From contig JAXMGD010000005.1 in assembly GCA_046347475.1 (NCBI GenBank), forward strand, positions 372,001 through 436,000: a DNA stretch of 64,000 bases, in the 5' to 3' direction. Numbering within the stretch: the stretch's first letter is position 1; every line of letters begins with the position of its first letter. Positions 8,796-18,303 of the stretch are shown here, piece after piece. Source of the DNA: CAMCXE01 sp046347475. Its GTDB lineage: Bacteria > Pseudomonadota > Gammaproteobacteria > Pseudomonadales > Cellvibrionaceae. The notes under the pieces are model-generated. The model was given only the letters and a program-made list of their open reading frames with translations, was not told the DNA's origin and ran no database searches. The translations under genes and the position numbers were made by a program.

Positions 8796-10622
8796 TTATA
8801 GAAATTGCCGGGCCAGATGATAGGTAAGCAGTGCGGCGCCATAAGCAAGGGCAAATAAATAAACCACAAAAAAACAGGTGGAGCTAATGGAGTTGGTTTC
8901 GCGTCTCACCACTGCAATGGTAGAAACACATTGAGGGGCGTACACAAACCAGGCTAGATACGCTAAAGCCACCGGCAAGCTCCAGCTGGCGGCGAGATTG
9001 GCACCCAGCCCGCTCACATCGGTTTCAATGCTGACGGCATAAACGGTTGCCAGGGTTGCCACGGCAATTTCGCGTGCGGCCATGGCAGGTATTAACGCAA
9101 TACACATTTGCCAGTTAAACCCGAGGGGCGCAAAGAGCGGTTGGATAAATTGGCCGATGACACCGGCAAAACTGTATTCAATCGCGGCGCCATTGGCGTC
9201 TGCGGGCGCGGCTGGATAAGAAGATAAAAACCAAACGATTACAGTAAGCGCCAAAATAATAGTGCCAACGCGGCGCAAGAATATGTAAGCCCGCTCACGC
9301 AGTCCCATCCAAAGATGGTAGGGCATTGGCCAACGGTAATTGGGTAGCTCCAATAACAGCGGAAAGGAGTGGCCGTGTTTGCGTTTGCGCAGTAGCCAGG
9401 CAATAAAAGCGCCGCTTAATACGCCGGCTAAGTAGAGGGCGAAAAGGGTTAACCCTTGCAGATTAAAAATACCCCAAACGGTTTGGGTGGGAATAAATGC
9501 CGCGATGATTAATGTATAGACAGGAAGGCGCGCGGAGCAGGTCATCAAGGGCGCTACCATAATACTGATCCAGCGCTCTTTAGGATCGCCTATGGTACGC
9601 GTTGCCATTATGCCAGGCACCGCGCAGGCGAAACTCGATAACAAAGGGATAAATGCGCGCCCTGATAGGCCTATGCCCCGCATAGGTTTGTCCAGTAAAA
9701 ATGCCGCCCGCGCCAAATAGCCGGAATCTTCCAGCACCAAGATGAAAAAAAACAAAATAATAATTTGCGGCAAAAAAACTAATACGCCGCCGACACCCGC
9801 AATAATCCCCTCACTTAAAAAATCCCGCAGTATGCCCGTGGGCAGCTGCTCTTGGGCCAGGCTTTTTAAATTATCGACCACCCATTCTATTGCCTCTTTA
9901 AAAGGCTCAGCCCAAGCAAATACCGCCTGAAAGACGACTAATAAAATAGCCAGCAATATGGCCAGGCCCCAGATGGGGTGCATAACATAGGTATCGAGGC
10001 GATTTTGCCAAGCCGGTGTGCTGGCGGGTTGCTGTATATGTTGGCTGAGGAGCGTTTGAATGCGGCTGTGGATGGATTCAATGGAGGCGTCTGCCACGCC
10101 ATAGGGGGCAGGGTAGCCGACAGCTCGATCAGGCTTGAGGGCTGCCAGTAGCTCCTCTACACCGTCTCTCTTAACTGCAATACTGGTGAAAACCGGTAGG
10201 TCTAAATCCTGCGCCAGGCCTTGGGTGTCAATCACCATGCCGCGGGCGCGGGCGGCATCCATTTGATTGAGCACCAGAATCATTGGGCGCTTTAAGGCTA
10301 AGAGTTCATAAACCAGGCTGAGGCCTAGCTGCATGTTGGTTGCATCGACTACGGCGATCAATAAATCCGGTTGAGGCTCGCCGGGGATATTGCCAAGGAT
10401 CATATCCCGTGCAACCTGCTCATCCAGCGAACTGGTAGCCAGGCTGTACGTGCCGGGTAAGTCAATTAATTCAACTGGGGTGCCAAGCCCCTGAATAAAG
10501 CCGGACCTGCGTTCTACGGTAACCCCTGGATAGTTTGCAACCTTTGCATTAGCGCCGGTTAAGCGGTTAAACAGCGAGGTTTTGCCGCAGTTGGGATTGC
10601 CCACCAACGCATATCGGCTCAT
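8796..10622 (-). CDS. feoB: Ferrous iron transporter FeoB
   Basis: 608 aa, at the short end for FeoB (E. coli 773). The N-terminal GTPase has G1 GNPNCGKT (residues 8-15), G3 DLPG (54-57) and G4 NQMD (119-122). The membrane part begins near residue 215 and has about 8-10 hydrophobic segments with the two Gate-like regions, including SSFACAVPGIMATRT. FeoB moves Fe2+ across the inner membrane with GTPase-dependent control. It starts 14 bases after feoA and is followed by the Cys-rich protein. The shortness lies mainly in the region between the G domain and the first helices and at the C-terminus. Confidence 0.95.
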   Translation of the reverse strand: MSRYALVGNPNCGKTSLFNRLTGANAKVANYPGVTVERRSGFIQGLGTPVELIDLPGTYSLATSSLDEQVARDMILGNIPGEPQPDLLIAVVDATNMQLGLSLVYELLALKRPMILVLNQMDAARARGMVIDTQGLAQDLDLPVFTSIAVKRDGVEELLAALKPDRAVGYPAPYGVADASIESIHSRIQTLLSQHIQQPASTPAWQNRLDTYVMHPIWGLAILLAILLVVFQAVFAWAEPFKEAIEWVVDNLKSLAQEQLPTGILRDFLSEGIIAGVGGVLVFLPQIIILFFFILVLEDSGYLARAAFLLDKPMRGIGLSGRAFIPLLSSFACAVPGIMATRTIGDPKERWISIMVAPLMTCSARLPVYTLIIAAFIPTQTVWGIFNLQGLTLFALYLAGVLSGAFIAWLLRKRKHGHSFPLLLELPNYRWPMPYHLWMGLRERAYIFLRRVGTIILALTVIVWFLSSYPAAPADANGAAIEYSFAGVIGQFIQPLFAPLGFNWQMCIALIPAMAAREIAVATLATVYAVSIETDVSGLGANLAASWSLPVALAYLAWFVYAPQCVSTIAVVRRETNSISSTCFFVVYLFALAYGAALLTYHLARQFL

Positions 10623-10636
10623 GGTGTATGCCTAAA

Positions 10637-10942
10637 TTAGAGGGGAATTACAATCAGCTTTTGGGCTTCAGCCCGACGCAGGGCGAATTTGGTACCGTTG
10701 ATCTGCACCGCCAGAGGATCGCGGCCAAATAAACCGTAGCCAATGACTTTTAACTGTACGCCGAGCGAAAACCCGAGTGCTTTCATGCGGGCGGTAACGG
10801 CGCATCCCTGCTCCGCCAAATGCGGGATTGGCGCGTAACTCTGTGAGTAAAACCTGCTGGCCCTTGGAACACTCGGCAAGACGTGATCGAGCTGACTGGG
10901 CTGAGCGTCTGGAGATAGGTATTCGGCAGTCAAGGCTTGCAT
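10637..10942 (-). CDS. feoA: FeoA family ferrous iron transport protein
   Basis: 101 aa with the start at 10942; a GTG 45 bases upstream (10987) is also in frame. The shorter form is preferred because the Fur box at 10959-10973 would otherwise lie inside the gene. Ribosome-binding sequence is weak for both. The last 60 residues form the SH3-like FeoA domain: V-x-A-R-M-K-A-L-G-F-S-L-G near residue 55, then IGYGLFGRDPLAVQINGTKFALRRAEAQKLIV. The N-terminal 40 residues are an extension beyond the usual 75-aa FeoA. FeoA is a small cytoplasmic partner of FeoB. It is the first gene of the operon. Confidence 0.88.
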   Translation of the reverse strand: MQALTAEYLSPDAQPSQLDHVLPSVPRASRFYSQSYAPIPHLAEQGCAVTARMKALGFSLGVQLKVIGYGLFGRDPLAVQINGTKFALRRAEAQKLIVIPL

Positions 10943-10958
10943 AGGAATAACCCGCAGA

Positions 10959-10973
10959 TGAAATTCATTATCA
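10959..10973 (-). promoter_or_regulatory. Fur box upstream of feoA
   Basis: On the minus strand TGATAATGAATTTCA matches the 7-1-7 Fur consensus TGATAAT-N-ATTATCA at 12 of 14 scored positions. It lies 16 bases upstream of the chosen feoA start. Iron-loaded Fur repression of feoAB is well established. Confidence 0.8.
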
Positions 10974-11289
10974 TATGCTATACGCACCTAGTTGATCTCT
11001 GATGACTTGGAGTCAAATCCACCAGATATTTAATGGCCCGTTGATTGCCTTGGCCATTGGGCCTATATTTGACCAGTTGAGCCTCTTTGGGGTGTCAGCA
11101 GGAATCAATTGCTCTAGTGTTGCTCTTCCCCGCCAGTGACTTGGTTCCGCTCAGGCGGTAGTTGTGTTTGTTTTGGTGAAACGCTCGGCTCGTCGCGACA
11201 TTTATAAGCTAACTATCAAATCCGCACTAAAGCCCGCCGGTTGAATAACGTCTTATTCTGCACCTCAAGCCAACCCACCTTATTTTCTA

Positions 11290-11305
11290 TGGCACAGCCA
11301 TTGCT
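11290..11305 (+). promoter_or_regulatory. Sigma-54 promoter of flgB operon
   Basis: TGGCACAGCCATTGCT carries the -24 GG and -12 GC with correct spacing and matches TGGCAC-N5-TTGC fully. Transcription would start near 11317, 22 bases before flgB. RpoN control of class II/III flagellar genes is usual in polarly flagellated gammaproteobacteria. The remaining gap between feoA and flgB (10974-11289) shows nothing else I can name. Confidence 0.87.
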
Positions 11306-11338
11306 CTAACCCCTATTAACTCTTTTGGGGACAAAATT

Positions 11339-11743
11339 ATGGCGATTTCATTTCGTAATTCTATAGGTGTATACGAATCTGCCTTGAAGTTGCGTGCTGC
11401 GCGCGCCGAGATTTTGGCGGGCAACCTAGCGAACGCCGATACACCCGGCTACCAAGCAAAAGACTTTAATTTTGCTGAGGCCTTAAAACACCAAATGGCA
11501 TCCACGCCCAGTGGTAATGAATTGGCTTTGACGCAACCTTTGCATCAGGAGGGCATGGATGGTTTGGGAGGTGGCATGGATGTGCAATTTCGCACGCCTA
11601 CTCAGCCCTCACTCGATGGTAATACCGTGGAAGAGCAGGTAGAGCACGCTGAATTTATGCAGAACAGCCTGGAATACCAAACCAGCTTTACCCTATTAAA
11701 CAGCCGTTTTAGAGGCTTAATGTCTGCAATTAAGGGTGAATAA
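11339..11743 (+). CDS. flgB: Flagellar basal-body rod protein FlgB
   Basis: 134 aa, the usual FlgB length. The N-terminal rod motif is LRAARAEILAGNLANADTPGYQAKDFNF, followed by the C-terminal helix HAEFMQNSLEYQTSFTLLNSRFRGLMSAIKGE that packs in the proximal rod. FlgB is exported by the flagellar type III system and forms the rod with FlgC, FlgF and FlgG. It opens the operon behind a sigma-54 promoter; flgC follows 2 bases after the stop. flgA, flgM and flgN, often next to flgB, are not here. Confidence 0.95.
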   Translation: MAISFRNSIGVYESALKLRAARAEILAGNLANADTPGYQAKDFNFAEALKHQMASTPSGNELALTQPLHQEGMDGLGGGMDVQFRTPTQPSLDGNTVEEQVEHAEFMQNSLEYQTSFTLLNSRFRGLMSAIKGE

Positions 11744-11745
11744 TT

Positions 11746-12189
11746 ATGGGCCTTACTACCATATTTGATATTGCAGGCTCCGGCATGAACGCCCAAAGCC
11801 TGCGGCTAAATACTACGGCGAGCAATATCGCAAATGCGGATACCGCATCCTCCAGTGCGGACAAAACCTACCGGGGTCGCCATCCTGTATTTGCCGCGAG
11901 TTTTCCACAGATGTTGGGACATCCTGAAAACGCCAGTGCAATTGATAGCCCGCCGGAAAGTTTGGGTGTGGCGGTAAAGGGAATTGTTGAGAGCGATGCG
12001 CCCTTGCAGCCGCGCTACGAGCCGGAAAATCCGTTGGCGGATGAACAAGGATATGTTTATTACCCAAACGTAAATGTGGTTGAAGAAATGACCAATATGA
12101 TTTCCGCCTCGCGCTCTTATCAGGTCAATGTGGAAGTCGCCAATGCGGCCAAACAAATGGTGCAAAAAATATTAACCTTGGGCCAATAA
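11746..12189 (+). CDS. flgC: Flagellar basal-body rod protein FlgC
   Basis: 147 aa. The N-terminus has the rod-protein signature IAGSGMNAQSLRLNTTASNIANADT, and the C-terminus the shared motif YYPNVNVVEEMTNMISASRSYQVNVEVANAAKQM. FlgC is a proximal rod subunit between FlgB and FlgF. It starts 2 bases after flgB and is probably translated with it. A 216-bp gap follows before flgD, with no recognised promoter. Confidence 0.95.
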   Translation: MGLTTIFDIAGSGMNAQSLRLNTTASNIANADTASSSADKTYRGRHPVFAASFPQMLGHPENASAIDSPPESLGVAVKGIVESDAPLQPRYEPENPLADEQGYVYYPNVNVVEEMTNMISASRSYQVNVEVANAAKQMVQKILTLGQ

Positions 12190-12405
12190 TTGCAATGGTT
12201 CATTCAACATCGTACATGCAAGCGAAAATACTGAGCGAATAAGGAAAATCACCACTCAAGCGGCAACTATTTTCCGCCGCAGTGGCAAAAGCGGCAGCAA
12301 ACAGCCTGCCGGGCGGCAACTAAACCGCAGTATTAGCGCAAGCAATTGTTAATCTTAAGGGTTAATCGGTGTGAACCAAGTGAACAGAATGCAGGGGGAA
12401 TCATT

Positions 12406-13119
12406 ATGAGTGATATTTCGGGCTTAGGGTCTGCCATTGATGCGCTGTCGTCGGCCAATAAATATAAAAAAGATGAAAAATCTCCTAATGAATTGGGGCA
12501 GGATGCGTTTTTACAGTTGATGATTTCGCAATTAAAAAACCAAGACCCGCTCAGTCCACAAGATAACGGCGAATTTGTGTCTCAGCTCGCGCAGTTTAGC
12601 TCGGTGGAAGGCTTAGATAAGCTCAATAATAATTTTGATTCGTTTGCCAATAAATTTGTGTCTAATCAGGCGCTACAAGCTTCGACATTGGTTGGCCGCA
12701 CTGTAACCGTACCGGGTAAAACGACAGCGCTGGAACAGGGCGGTATTGTAACTACTAGCGCTGAATTACCGGCTGGAGCGAGTAATTTCACTTTAGCAAT
12801 TTATAAAAATAATGGCAGCCTCGCGCAGACCATCGATTTTGACAAAGTGGACGGCGATGAATTGAAGCTCGCCTGGAATGGGCGCGATGCTGTGGTGAAT
12901 GGCAAAGTGGTCAATATTCCTGAGAGCTTTAAGGGCGTAGACCCAGGTATTTATACGTTTAAACTCAGCGCATTGGTGGATGGCAAACGCACAGAGCTGG
13001 ATAACAATGTAACCGCTAATGTGAATTCAGTAACTCTAGGTAAAAACGGCACGCTAACCTTAAATTTGGCGGGCGCAGGCTCTGTGAGTCTGTCTGATGT
13101 TAAAGAAATTAATGAATAA
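12406..13119 (+). CDS. flgD: Flagellar hook assembly protein FlgD
   Basis: 237 aa from the ATG at 12406, chosen because GGGGGA lies just before it; an upstream TTG in the same frame has no ribosome site. The N-terminal region has the family core LGQDAFLQLMISQLKNQDPLSPQDNGEFVSQLAQFSSVEGLDKL (residues 31-75), and the rest is the Ig-like FlgD domain with FKGVDPGIYTFKL. FlgD caps the growing hook and is discarded when the hook is finished. A 129-bp gap separates it from flgE. Confidence 0.94.
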   Translation: MSDISGLGSAIDALSSANKYKKDEKSPNELGQDAFLQLMISQLKNQDPLSPQDNGEFVSQLAQFSSVEGLDKLNNNFDSFANKFVSNQALQASTLVGRTVTVPGKTTALEQGGIVTTSAELPAGASNFTLAIYKNNGSLAQTIDFDKVDGDELKLAWNGRDAVVNGKVVNIPESFKGVDPGIYTFKLSALVDGKRTELDNNVTANVNSVTLGKNGTLTLNLAGAGSVSLSDVKEINE

Positions 13120-13248
13120 CGACCGTTTGGTTTTAATGAGTATTAATTTGCTCGTTAAAGTATTTAATTACGATTTTTAATGCGCGTGGCACCGCTTAGG
13201 GATGAGTTCTTTCCACAGGGCTAATTGATGTAAGGCTGGGAGACGTAT

Positions 13249-15705
13249 ATGCCTTTTAATACCGCACTGAGCGGCATTCGTGCCGCCTCGAATGATCTGA
13301 ATATTACCGGCAATAATATTGCGAATGCCTCAACCACGGGATTTAAATCCTCGCGGGCGGAATTTGGCGATGTTTATGCGAGTTCTATTTTAGGTGCCGG
13401 GAGTAACCCCATCGGCAGCGGTGTGCGCTTGCAAGATGTGGCGCAAAACTTTAAGGATGGCAACATAGCCTTTACAGAGAACGAGCTTGATTTGGCCGTA
13501 AAGGGTTCAGGTTTTTTTGTGGTGCAAAAAGGTGGTGAACAGTTTTACACACGTGCCGGTTTATTTAGCTTGGATAAAGATGGCTATATAGTAAATAACG
13601 TCAATGCGCGGTTACAGGGCTTTGACGCCGATGACAGCGGCAGTATTGGCGGTTTACAAACGGATCTGCGCATACAAACGAGTAATTTAGCTCCGCGCCC
13701 TACCACCAATGTGGAATCGAATGTAAATTTGGATTCGTCGGAAAAAGTAAAACAGTCGGTCGGTAAAACCCTTACCACTACTGGCAACGCTGTTGGCGTA
13801 ACTCAAGGTGGCCTGGAGCGAGCAACGAGTACCACAGCAACGGGCAACGGATTTACCCTCGGTGCCATCAGCAATAATTTTACTACCACACCCATGAGCT
13901 TTGATGTGGAGTTAACCGGTGCAGGTGCCAATAACGGCACTGTATCCATTAACTTATCCTCCGCCCGCGGTGTGCCGGCCACCATTACCAGTTTTAACGA
14001 ACTGCGCACTCTGGCGGGGGTGATCAATGCGCAATTATCTCAACCTGTGCCACCCCAAACGGCGATTGATGCGGTGGCTGAGGCAAAAGATGACGGTGGC
14101 GGAAATTATCATTTGGAATTTGTGGCTCGCACTACAGGCCAGAGTTCACAAATACGCGTGTTAAATTCTAGCGCTAATGCAGCGCAATTAGGCCTACCGG
14201 CTCCTGCGGCTACTTTGGTATCCACTGCGGGCATACCTAAAGTGACAAATGGCTACCCACAACAATCCATAGAAGTAGTTGACCCTAAGGGAAAAATTAC
14301 AACATTTCGCGCTGAGTCGGGCGCAACGGCTGCTGATACAGCAGCAAAACTTGGTGCATTAATTGGTGTGGAGGCCACCGCCACCACTCAGGCCACTCTA
14401 TCAGCCGCCAATTATGTAAATTCCACTGGCGCCATGGTATTAACATTAAATTCAGTGCCCTTAACGGGCGATACCTTACCGGCAATTGCTGACCAAATTA
14501 ATGCATTAACCCACGGCACATTGCCGGGGATTAGCGCGAGTGTGGATGCGGCAACCGGTGATTTAATCGTTACCTCCAGCACAGGGGGAGACTTACATTT
14601 TCAAATTAGTAGCCCAAATGACGGTGACAAAGTACAAATCCTGGGAAATACTGCTGCTCCGCCGCAAATATTGGAAGTTGATAACAACAATGCGTTAAGC
14701 ACGCCCCAAGCACTAAACGCTGGTACTAATTCCATTGTAATTGGTGGCAGCATTAACATAGTGTTAGATGAAGGCTACTCACTGCAAAATGCAAATCCAC
14801 CCTCTGTGGGATTATTTGGCCCTTTGGTGAGCAATGCGTTTACGCCTATCACCATTAACGCATTTGACCCCATTGATGTAGACACCTTTAACCATTCCAC
14901 TACCCAAACCATTTTTGACAGCCTGGGTAATGCGCACCAAATGCAGCAATATTTTGTGCGCGAAAAATACGATGTAAATGACCCCACCACAGCCCCTAAT
15001 CATTGGAAAATGTATGTATTAATCGACGGCAAAGATGTGGGCGACCCGGACACAACTTTGCCGCCCCCCGGCAATACCTTGCCGACTCGTGCCTCCTACG
15101 ACGTCTTTTTTAATGCCGATGGCTCGATTAATCCAACATTGACTGACGATATTTTAATTTCCAACTGGACGCCTGTTGATGTAAATGGCAATCCAAACGG
15201 TGCATTAGGGCCGCAAAATGTGTTGGCCGGTGGCAGTGTAATAATTCCTGATCCACCTAGTAGTTCGAATTTTGTCATTGACGTGGGTAAATCAACCCAG
15301 TTTGGCAGTAAATTTTCCGTCAATCACGTCAAGCAAAACGGCTATACCACGGGCCGTTTATCTGGCCTGAATATTGATGCCACCGGTGTTATTTTTGCCC
15401 GATTTACCAATGGCGAATCCCAGGTATTAGGGCAGGTGGCCTTATCGAATTTTGCCAACCCACAAGGCTTGCAGCCGGTTGGCGATACTATGTGGGCGGA
15501 GAATTTTGAATCCGGTGCGCCTAATGTGGGGACACCCGGCTCCGGTGCGCTCGGTGCTATACAATCCGGCGCTTTAGAAGAATCCAATGTGGATTTATCC
15601 TCGGAGCTGGTTAATCTCATTATCGCTCAGCGTAATTTCCAAGCGAATTCCAAAACCATCGAAACGGCCAATCAGGTAACGCAAACCATTATTAATCTTC
15701 GTTAA
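13249..15705 (+). CDS. flgE: Flagellar hook protein FlgE (enlarged)
   Basis: 818 aa, about twice the 402 residues of Salmonella FlgE. The N-terminus NTALSGIRAASNDLNITGNNIANASTTGFK and the C-terminus SGALEESNVDLSSELVNLIIAQRNFQANSKTIET form the conserved D0/D1 coiled-coil parts. The extra length lies in the surface-exposed middle (about residues 160-620), rich in Thr, Ala, Asn and Gly. GGGAG precedes the ATG. FlgE builds the universal joint between rod and filament. A terminator follows, so flgBCDE is one unit and flgF onward another. Confidence 0.95.
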   Translation: MPFNTALSGIRAASNDLNITGNNIANASTTGFKSSRAEFGDVYASSILGAGSNPIGSGVRLQDVAQNFKDGNIAFTENELDLAVKGSGFFVVQKGGEQFYTRAGLFSLDKDGYIVNNVNARLQGFDADDSGSIGGLQTDLRIQTSNLAPRPTTNVESNVNLDSSEKVKQSVGKTLTTTGNAVGVTQGGLERATSTTATGNGFTLGAISNNFTTTPMSFDVELTGAGANNGTVSINLSSARGVPATITSFNELRTLAGVINAQLSQPVPPQTAIDAVAEAKDDGGGNYHLEFVARTTGQSSQIRVLNSSANAAQLGLPAPAATLVSTAGIPKVTNGYPQQSIEVVDPKGKITTFRAESGATAADTAAKLGALIGVEATATTQATLSAANYVNSTGAMVLTLNSVPLTGDTLPAIADQINALTHGTLPGISASVDAATGDLIVTSSTGGDLHFQISSPNDGDKVQILGNTAAPPQILEVDNNNALSTPQALNAGTNSIVIGGSINIVLDEGYSLQNANPPSVGLFGPLVSNAFTPITINAFDPIDVDTFNHSTTQTIFDSLGNAHQMQQYFVREKYDVNDPTTAPNHWKMYVLIDGKDVGDPDTTLPPPGNTLPTRASYDVFFNADGSINPTLTDDILISNWTPVDVNGNPNGALGPQNVLAGGSVIIPDPPSSSNFVIDVGKSTQFGSKFSVNHVKQNGYTTGRLSGLNIDATGVIFARFTNGESQVLGQVALSNFANPQGLQPVGDTMWAENFESGAPNVGTPGSGALGAIQSGALEESNVDLSSELVNLIIAQRNFQANSKTIETANQVTQTIINLR

Positions 15706-15754
15706 TAAGAGCCCGAGCTAAATTCTGGGCGATAAATAATAAGAAAATACTCCA

Positions 15755-15777
15755 GGCCTGCTTGCAGGCTTTTTTTG
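15755..15777 (+). terminator. Rho-independent terminator between flgE and flgF
   Basis: GCCTGC/GCAGGC with a very short loop is followed by seven T residues. It ends the flgBCDE transcript and fits the separate sigma-54 promoter found before flgF. Confidence 0.82.
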
Positions 15778-15971
15778 TTTTTGCTTTGGGTTCGTCCGCT
15801 GGCGAGTCAACAGCCTATTTTGCCTGCGCCCCAATAAAACCTGCGCAGATGCCTATATCTGCTTGTTTTATCGGGCCCCCGACGACCTAGGCACTTCGCT
15901 GCCGCACTTATTAACACTGCAGTTCCTCGCGCTGAATAAGCCGGCTTCTATAAATCCTGTGCTTGTATTCA

Positions 15972-15987
15972 TGGCACTGCTCTTGCA
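15972..15987 (+). promoter_or_regulatory. Sigma-54 promoter of flgF operon
   Basis: TGGCACTGCTCTTGCA matches TGGCAC-N5-TTGC with correct -24/-12 spacing. The predicted start near 15999 lies about 36 bases before the GTG chosen for flgF, and excludes any flgF start upstream of the promoter, such as the in-frame ATG-like start at 15963. Confidence 0.88.
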
Positions 15988-16034
15988 ATTTGATCAGCGA
16001 GGGCAAAAAACGCCAAATAAATGCGAGTAAATGT

Positions 16035-16790
16035 GTGGATAAGGCTTTGTATATAGCCATGACTGGCGCAAAACATAATATGCGCGGCCAAACCAGTCAT
16101 GCCAATAATTTGGCGAATAGTAATACCGATGGTTTTAAAGCTGATTTTGCGCAAGCCCGCAGTATGCCGGTTTATTACGGTGACGGTTTGCCCACACGGG
16201 CCTATGCCTTAGCAGAATTAGGCGGCACTAATTTTTCAACCGGTACGCTCAATCAAACCGGCCGCGATTTGGATGTAGCCATTCACGGTGAGGGATTTAT
16301 TGCCGTGCAGGGCCGCGATGGCAAAGAAGCGTATACGCGGGCAGGTAGTTTTGACATAGACAGCCAAGGAATTTTGCGAACGGCTGGCGGCTTAATGGTG
16401 TTAGGTAACGGCGGGCCTATTTCAATTCCTCCTGCGCAAAAAGTCGAATTTGGCGAAGATGGCACTATTAGCGTTCATGCTCAAGGCCAAACGCCCTCGG
16501 CATTGGTGCAAGTGGATCGCATTAAATTAGTGAAACCGGATTTGGCCACGGTTTCAAAAGGGCCGGATGGTTTATTCCATGTTTTGTCGAATCCACCTGG
16601 TGCAGTATTGCCTGCGGATGCCACGGTAAAAGTTATTGGCGGCAGTTTGGAAAATAGCAATGTTAATGCTGTGCAAGAATTAACAGGATTACTGACACTG
16701 GCACGGCAATATGAAATGCACGTAAAAATGATGTCAACGGTAGAAAAGGATTCTGAAAGTGCAGCGCGTTTGCTGCAATTAAACGCTTAA
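16035..16790 (+). CDS. flgF: Flagellar basal-body rod protein FlgF
   Basis: 251 aa with a GTG start at 16035, giving V/M-D-K-A-L-Y-I-A-M-T-G-A-K, the normal FlgF N-terminus; a longer in-frame start lies on the wrong side of the sigma-54 promoter. The rod motif is HANNLANSNTDGFKADFAQARSMPV, and the C-terminus has GGSLENSNVNAVQELTGLLTLARQYEMHVKMM. The ribosome site is weak (GCGAG). FlgF joins the proximal rod to FlgG. flgG follows after 15 bases. Confidence 0.93.
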   Translation: MDKALYIAMTGAKHNMRGQTSHANNLANSNTDGFKADFAQARSMPVYYGDGLPTRAYALAELGGTNFSTGTLNQTGRDLDVAIHGEGFIAVQGRDGKEAYTRAGSFDIDSQGILRTAGGLMVLGNGGPISIPPAQKVEFGEDGTISVHAQGQTPSALVQVDRIKLVKPDLATVSKGPDGLFHVLSNPPGAVLPADATVKVIGGSLENSNVNAVQELTGLLTLARQYEMHVKMMSTVEKDSESAARLLQLNA

Positions 16791-16805
16791 TGTTAGAGGC
16801 ATTGT

Positions 16806-17591
16806 ATGCACGCGGCCCTGTATGTAAGTAAAACCGGTTTATCCGCCCAGGATAAACAATTATCCACCATTGCTAACAACCTAGCTAACGCATCCACCGT
16901 TGGGTTTAAACGGGATAGAGCTGTTTTTGAAGATTTACTCTATCAAATTCAGCGTCAGCCCGGTGCGCAAACAACCCAAGAAACTCAATTGCCCTCCGGT
17001 TTGCAATTAGGTGTAGGGGCCCGCGTGGTTGGTACACAAAAACAATTTACGGAGGGCAGTTTGCAGGTAACCGAGCAGTCATTGGATGTGGCGGTGGACG
17101 GCCGCGGCTTTCTGCCGATTCAGCAGGCGGATGGCACCATTGCGTACACACGCAATGGCCAATTGCATTTAAACCGAGAAGGCCAAATGGTTACTGCTGA
17201 GGGGTTATTACTACAACCCACAATTGCGGTGCCGAATAATGCAAATACAGTCACCATCGGAACCGATGGTACCGTCACAGCTAAAATAGTGGGCGAGCCT
17301 GAGCCGCAAGCCATAGGAAATATTCAATTAGTCGATTTCGTGAACCCGGCGGGCTTGCAGGCAATTGGCAGTAATTTATTTGTGCAAACAGGCTCCAGTG
17401 GTGAACCCATCCAAGGAACGCCCGGTGAAAATGGCTTAGGGCAGTTAAAACAAGGCATGTTGGAAAATTCCAACGTAAATATTGTGGAAGAAATGGTCAA
17501 CATGATTACCACCCAGCGAGCCTACGAGATGAATTCAAAAGTAGTCTCCACGGCCGATCAAATGCTGCAATATATTACCCAAAATTTATAG
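16806..17591 (+). CDS. flgG: Flagellar distal rod protein FlgG
   Basis: 261 aa, the standard FlgG length. The N-terminus has the SGLSAQ-like rod motif (YVSKTGLSAQDKQLSTIANNLANASTVGFKRDRAVFEDLLYQ), and the C-terminus ENSNVNIVEEMVNMITTQRAYEMNSKVVSTADQML. AGAGG precedes the ATG. FlgG forms the distal rod, the drive shaft through the P and L rings. Unlike FlgE, FlgK and FlgL, it is not enlarged. Confidence 0.96.
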   Translation: MHAALYVSKTGLSAQDKQLSTIANNLANASTVGFKRDRAVFEDLLYQIQRQPGAQTTQETQLPSGLQLGVGARVVGTQKQFTEGSLQVTEQSLDVAVDGRGFLPIQQADGTIAYTRNGQLHLNREGQMVTAEGLLLQPTIAVPNNANTVTIGTDGTVTAKIVGEPEPQAIGNIQLVDFVNPAGLQAIGSNLFVQTGSSGEPIQGTPGENGLGQLKQGMLENSNVNIVEEMVNMITTQRAYEMNSKVVSTADQMLQYITQNL

Positions 17592-17601
17592 TGAGTAATT
17601 T

Positions 17602-18279
17602 ATGAAACTGTTGATGCGGGCGGGTGGAATTATATTGGCGTTGGGCTTATCTGCCTGTACCGTCAATAAACCAGAACGACCGGATGACCCTTTTTATGCG
17701 CCAAAATTAGTGCCCACTCAGGGGCGTGCAGCGCCTCAGGACGGAAGCTTATATACGGATGCAGGCTTGGATTTATTTTCAGACCGCAAAGCCCGCAGGC
17801 CCGGCGATATTATTACCATTGTGCTGAAGGAATCGACCGTATCGCAAAAAAAATCCAACTTAAATTCCACCAAAGATACCGCGGTATCTCTGGATAATCC
17901 CACGCTTTTGGGCGCCCCCCTCGGCCTTGGTAAATTGGATTTAACGACCGGTGTCAATGGCAAGCGGGATTTTAAAGGCAAGGGCGATGCGGCCCAGAGC
18001 AATAATTTACAGGGCAATATTTCTGTGACGGTGAGCGATATTTTGCCCAATGGTGTGCTGGTGGTGCGCGGGGAAAAATGGCTGACGCTTAATCGAGGTG
18101 ATGAATATATTCGCATTAGCGGCATGGTGCGGCCGGATGATATAGGCCCTGATAATACTGTGTTATCCACCCGCGTTGCCAATGCGCGCATCAGTTATTC
18201 CGGTACGGGTGCCATGGCTGACAGCAGCCAGATGGGCTGGCTTAGCCGATTTTTTAACAGCGGTTTATGGCCGTTTTAA
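17602..18279 (+). CDS. flgH: Flagellar L-ring lipoprotein FlgH
   Basis: 225 aa. A lipoprotein signal ends in LGLSAC (Cys at 19). Conserved FlgH features follow: SLYTDAGLDLFSDRKARRPGDIITIVLKEST and GVLVVRGEKWLTLNRGDEYIRISGMVRPDDI. FlgH forms the outer-membrane L-ring bushing. It starts 11 bases after flgG with GTGAG as ribosome site and is followed by flgI. Confidence 0.95.
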   Translation: MKLLMRAGGIILALGLSACTVNKPERPDDPFYAPKLVPTQGRAAPQDGSLYTDAGLDLFSDRKARRPGDIITIVLKESTVSQKKSNLNSTKDTAVSLDNPTLLGAPLGLGKLDLTTGVNGKRDFKGKGDAAQSNNLQGNISVTVSDILPNGVLVVRGEKWLTLNRGDEYIRISGMVRPDDIGPDNTVLSTRVANARISYSGTGAMADSSQMGWLSRFFNSGLWPF

Positions 18280-18303
18280 CGGCGAGTATTTTTAGAGGTA
18301 TTT

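Noticed and set aside
13185..13205. TGGCACCGCTTAGGG before flgE as a sigma-54 promoter
   Set aside because: It has the -24 TGGCAC block but no -12 GC at the needed distance.
15963..16034. FlgF starting at 15963
   Set aside because: That start overlaps the sigma-54 promoter and precedes the predicted transcript start; the GTG at 16035 gives the usual FlgF N-terminus.
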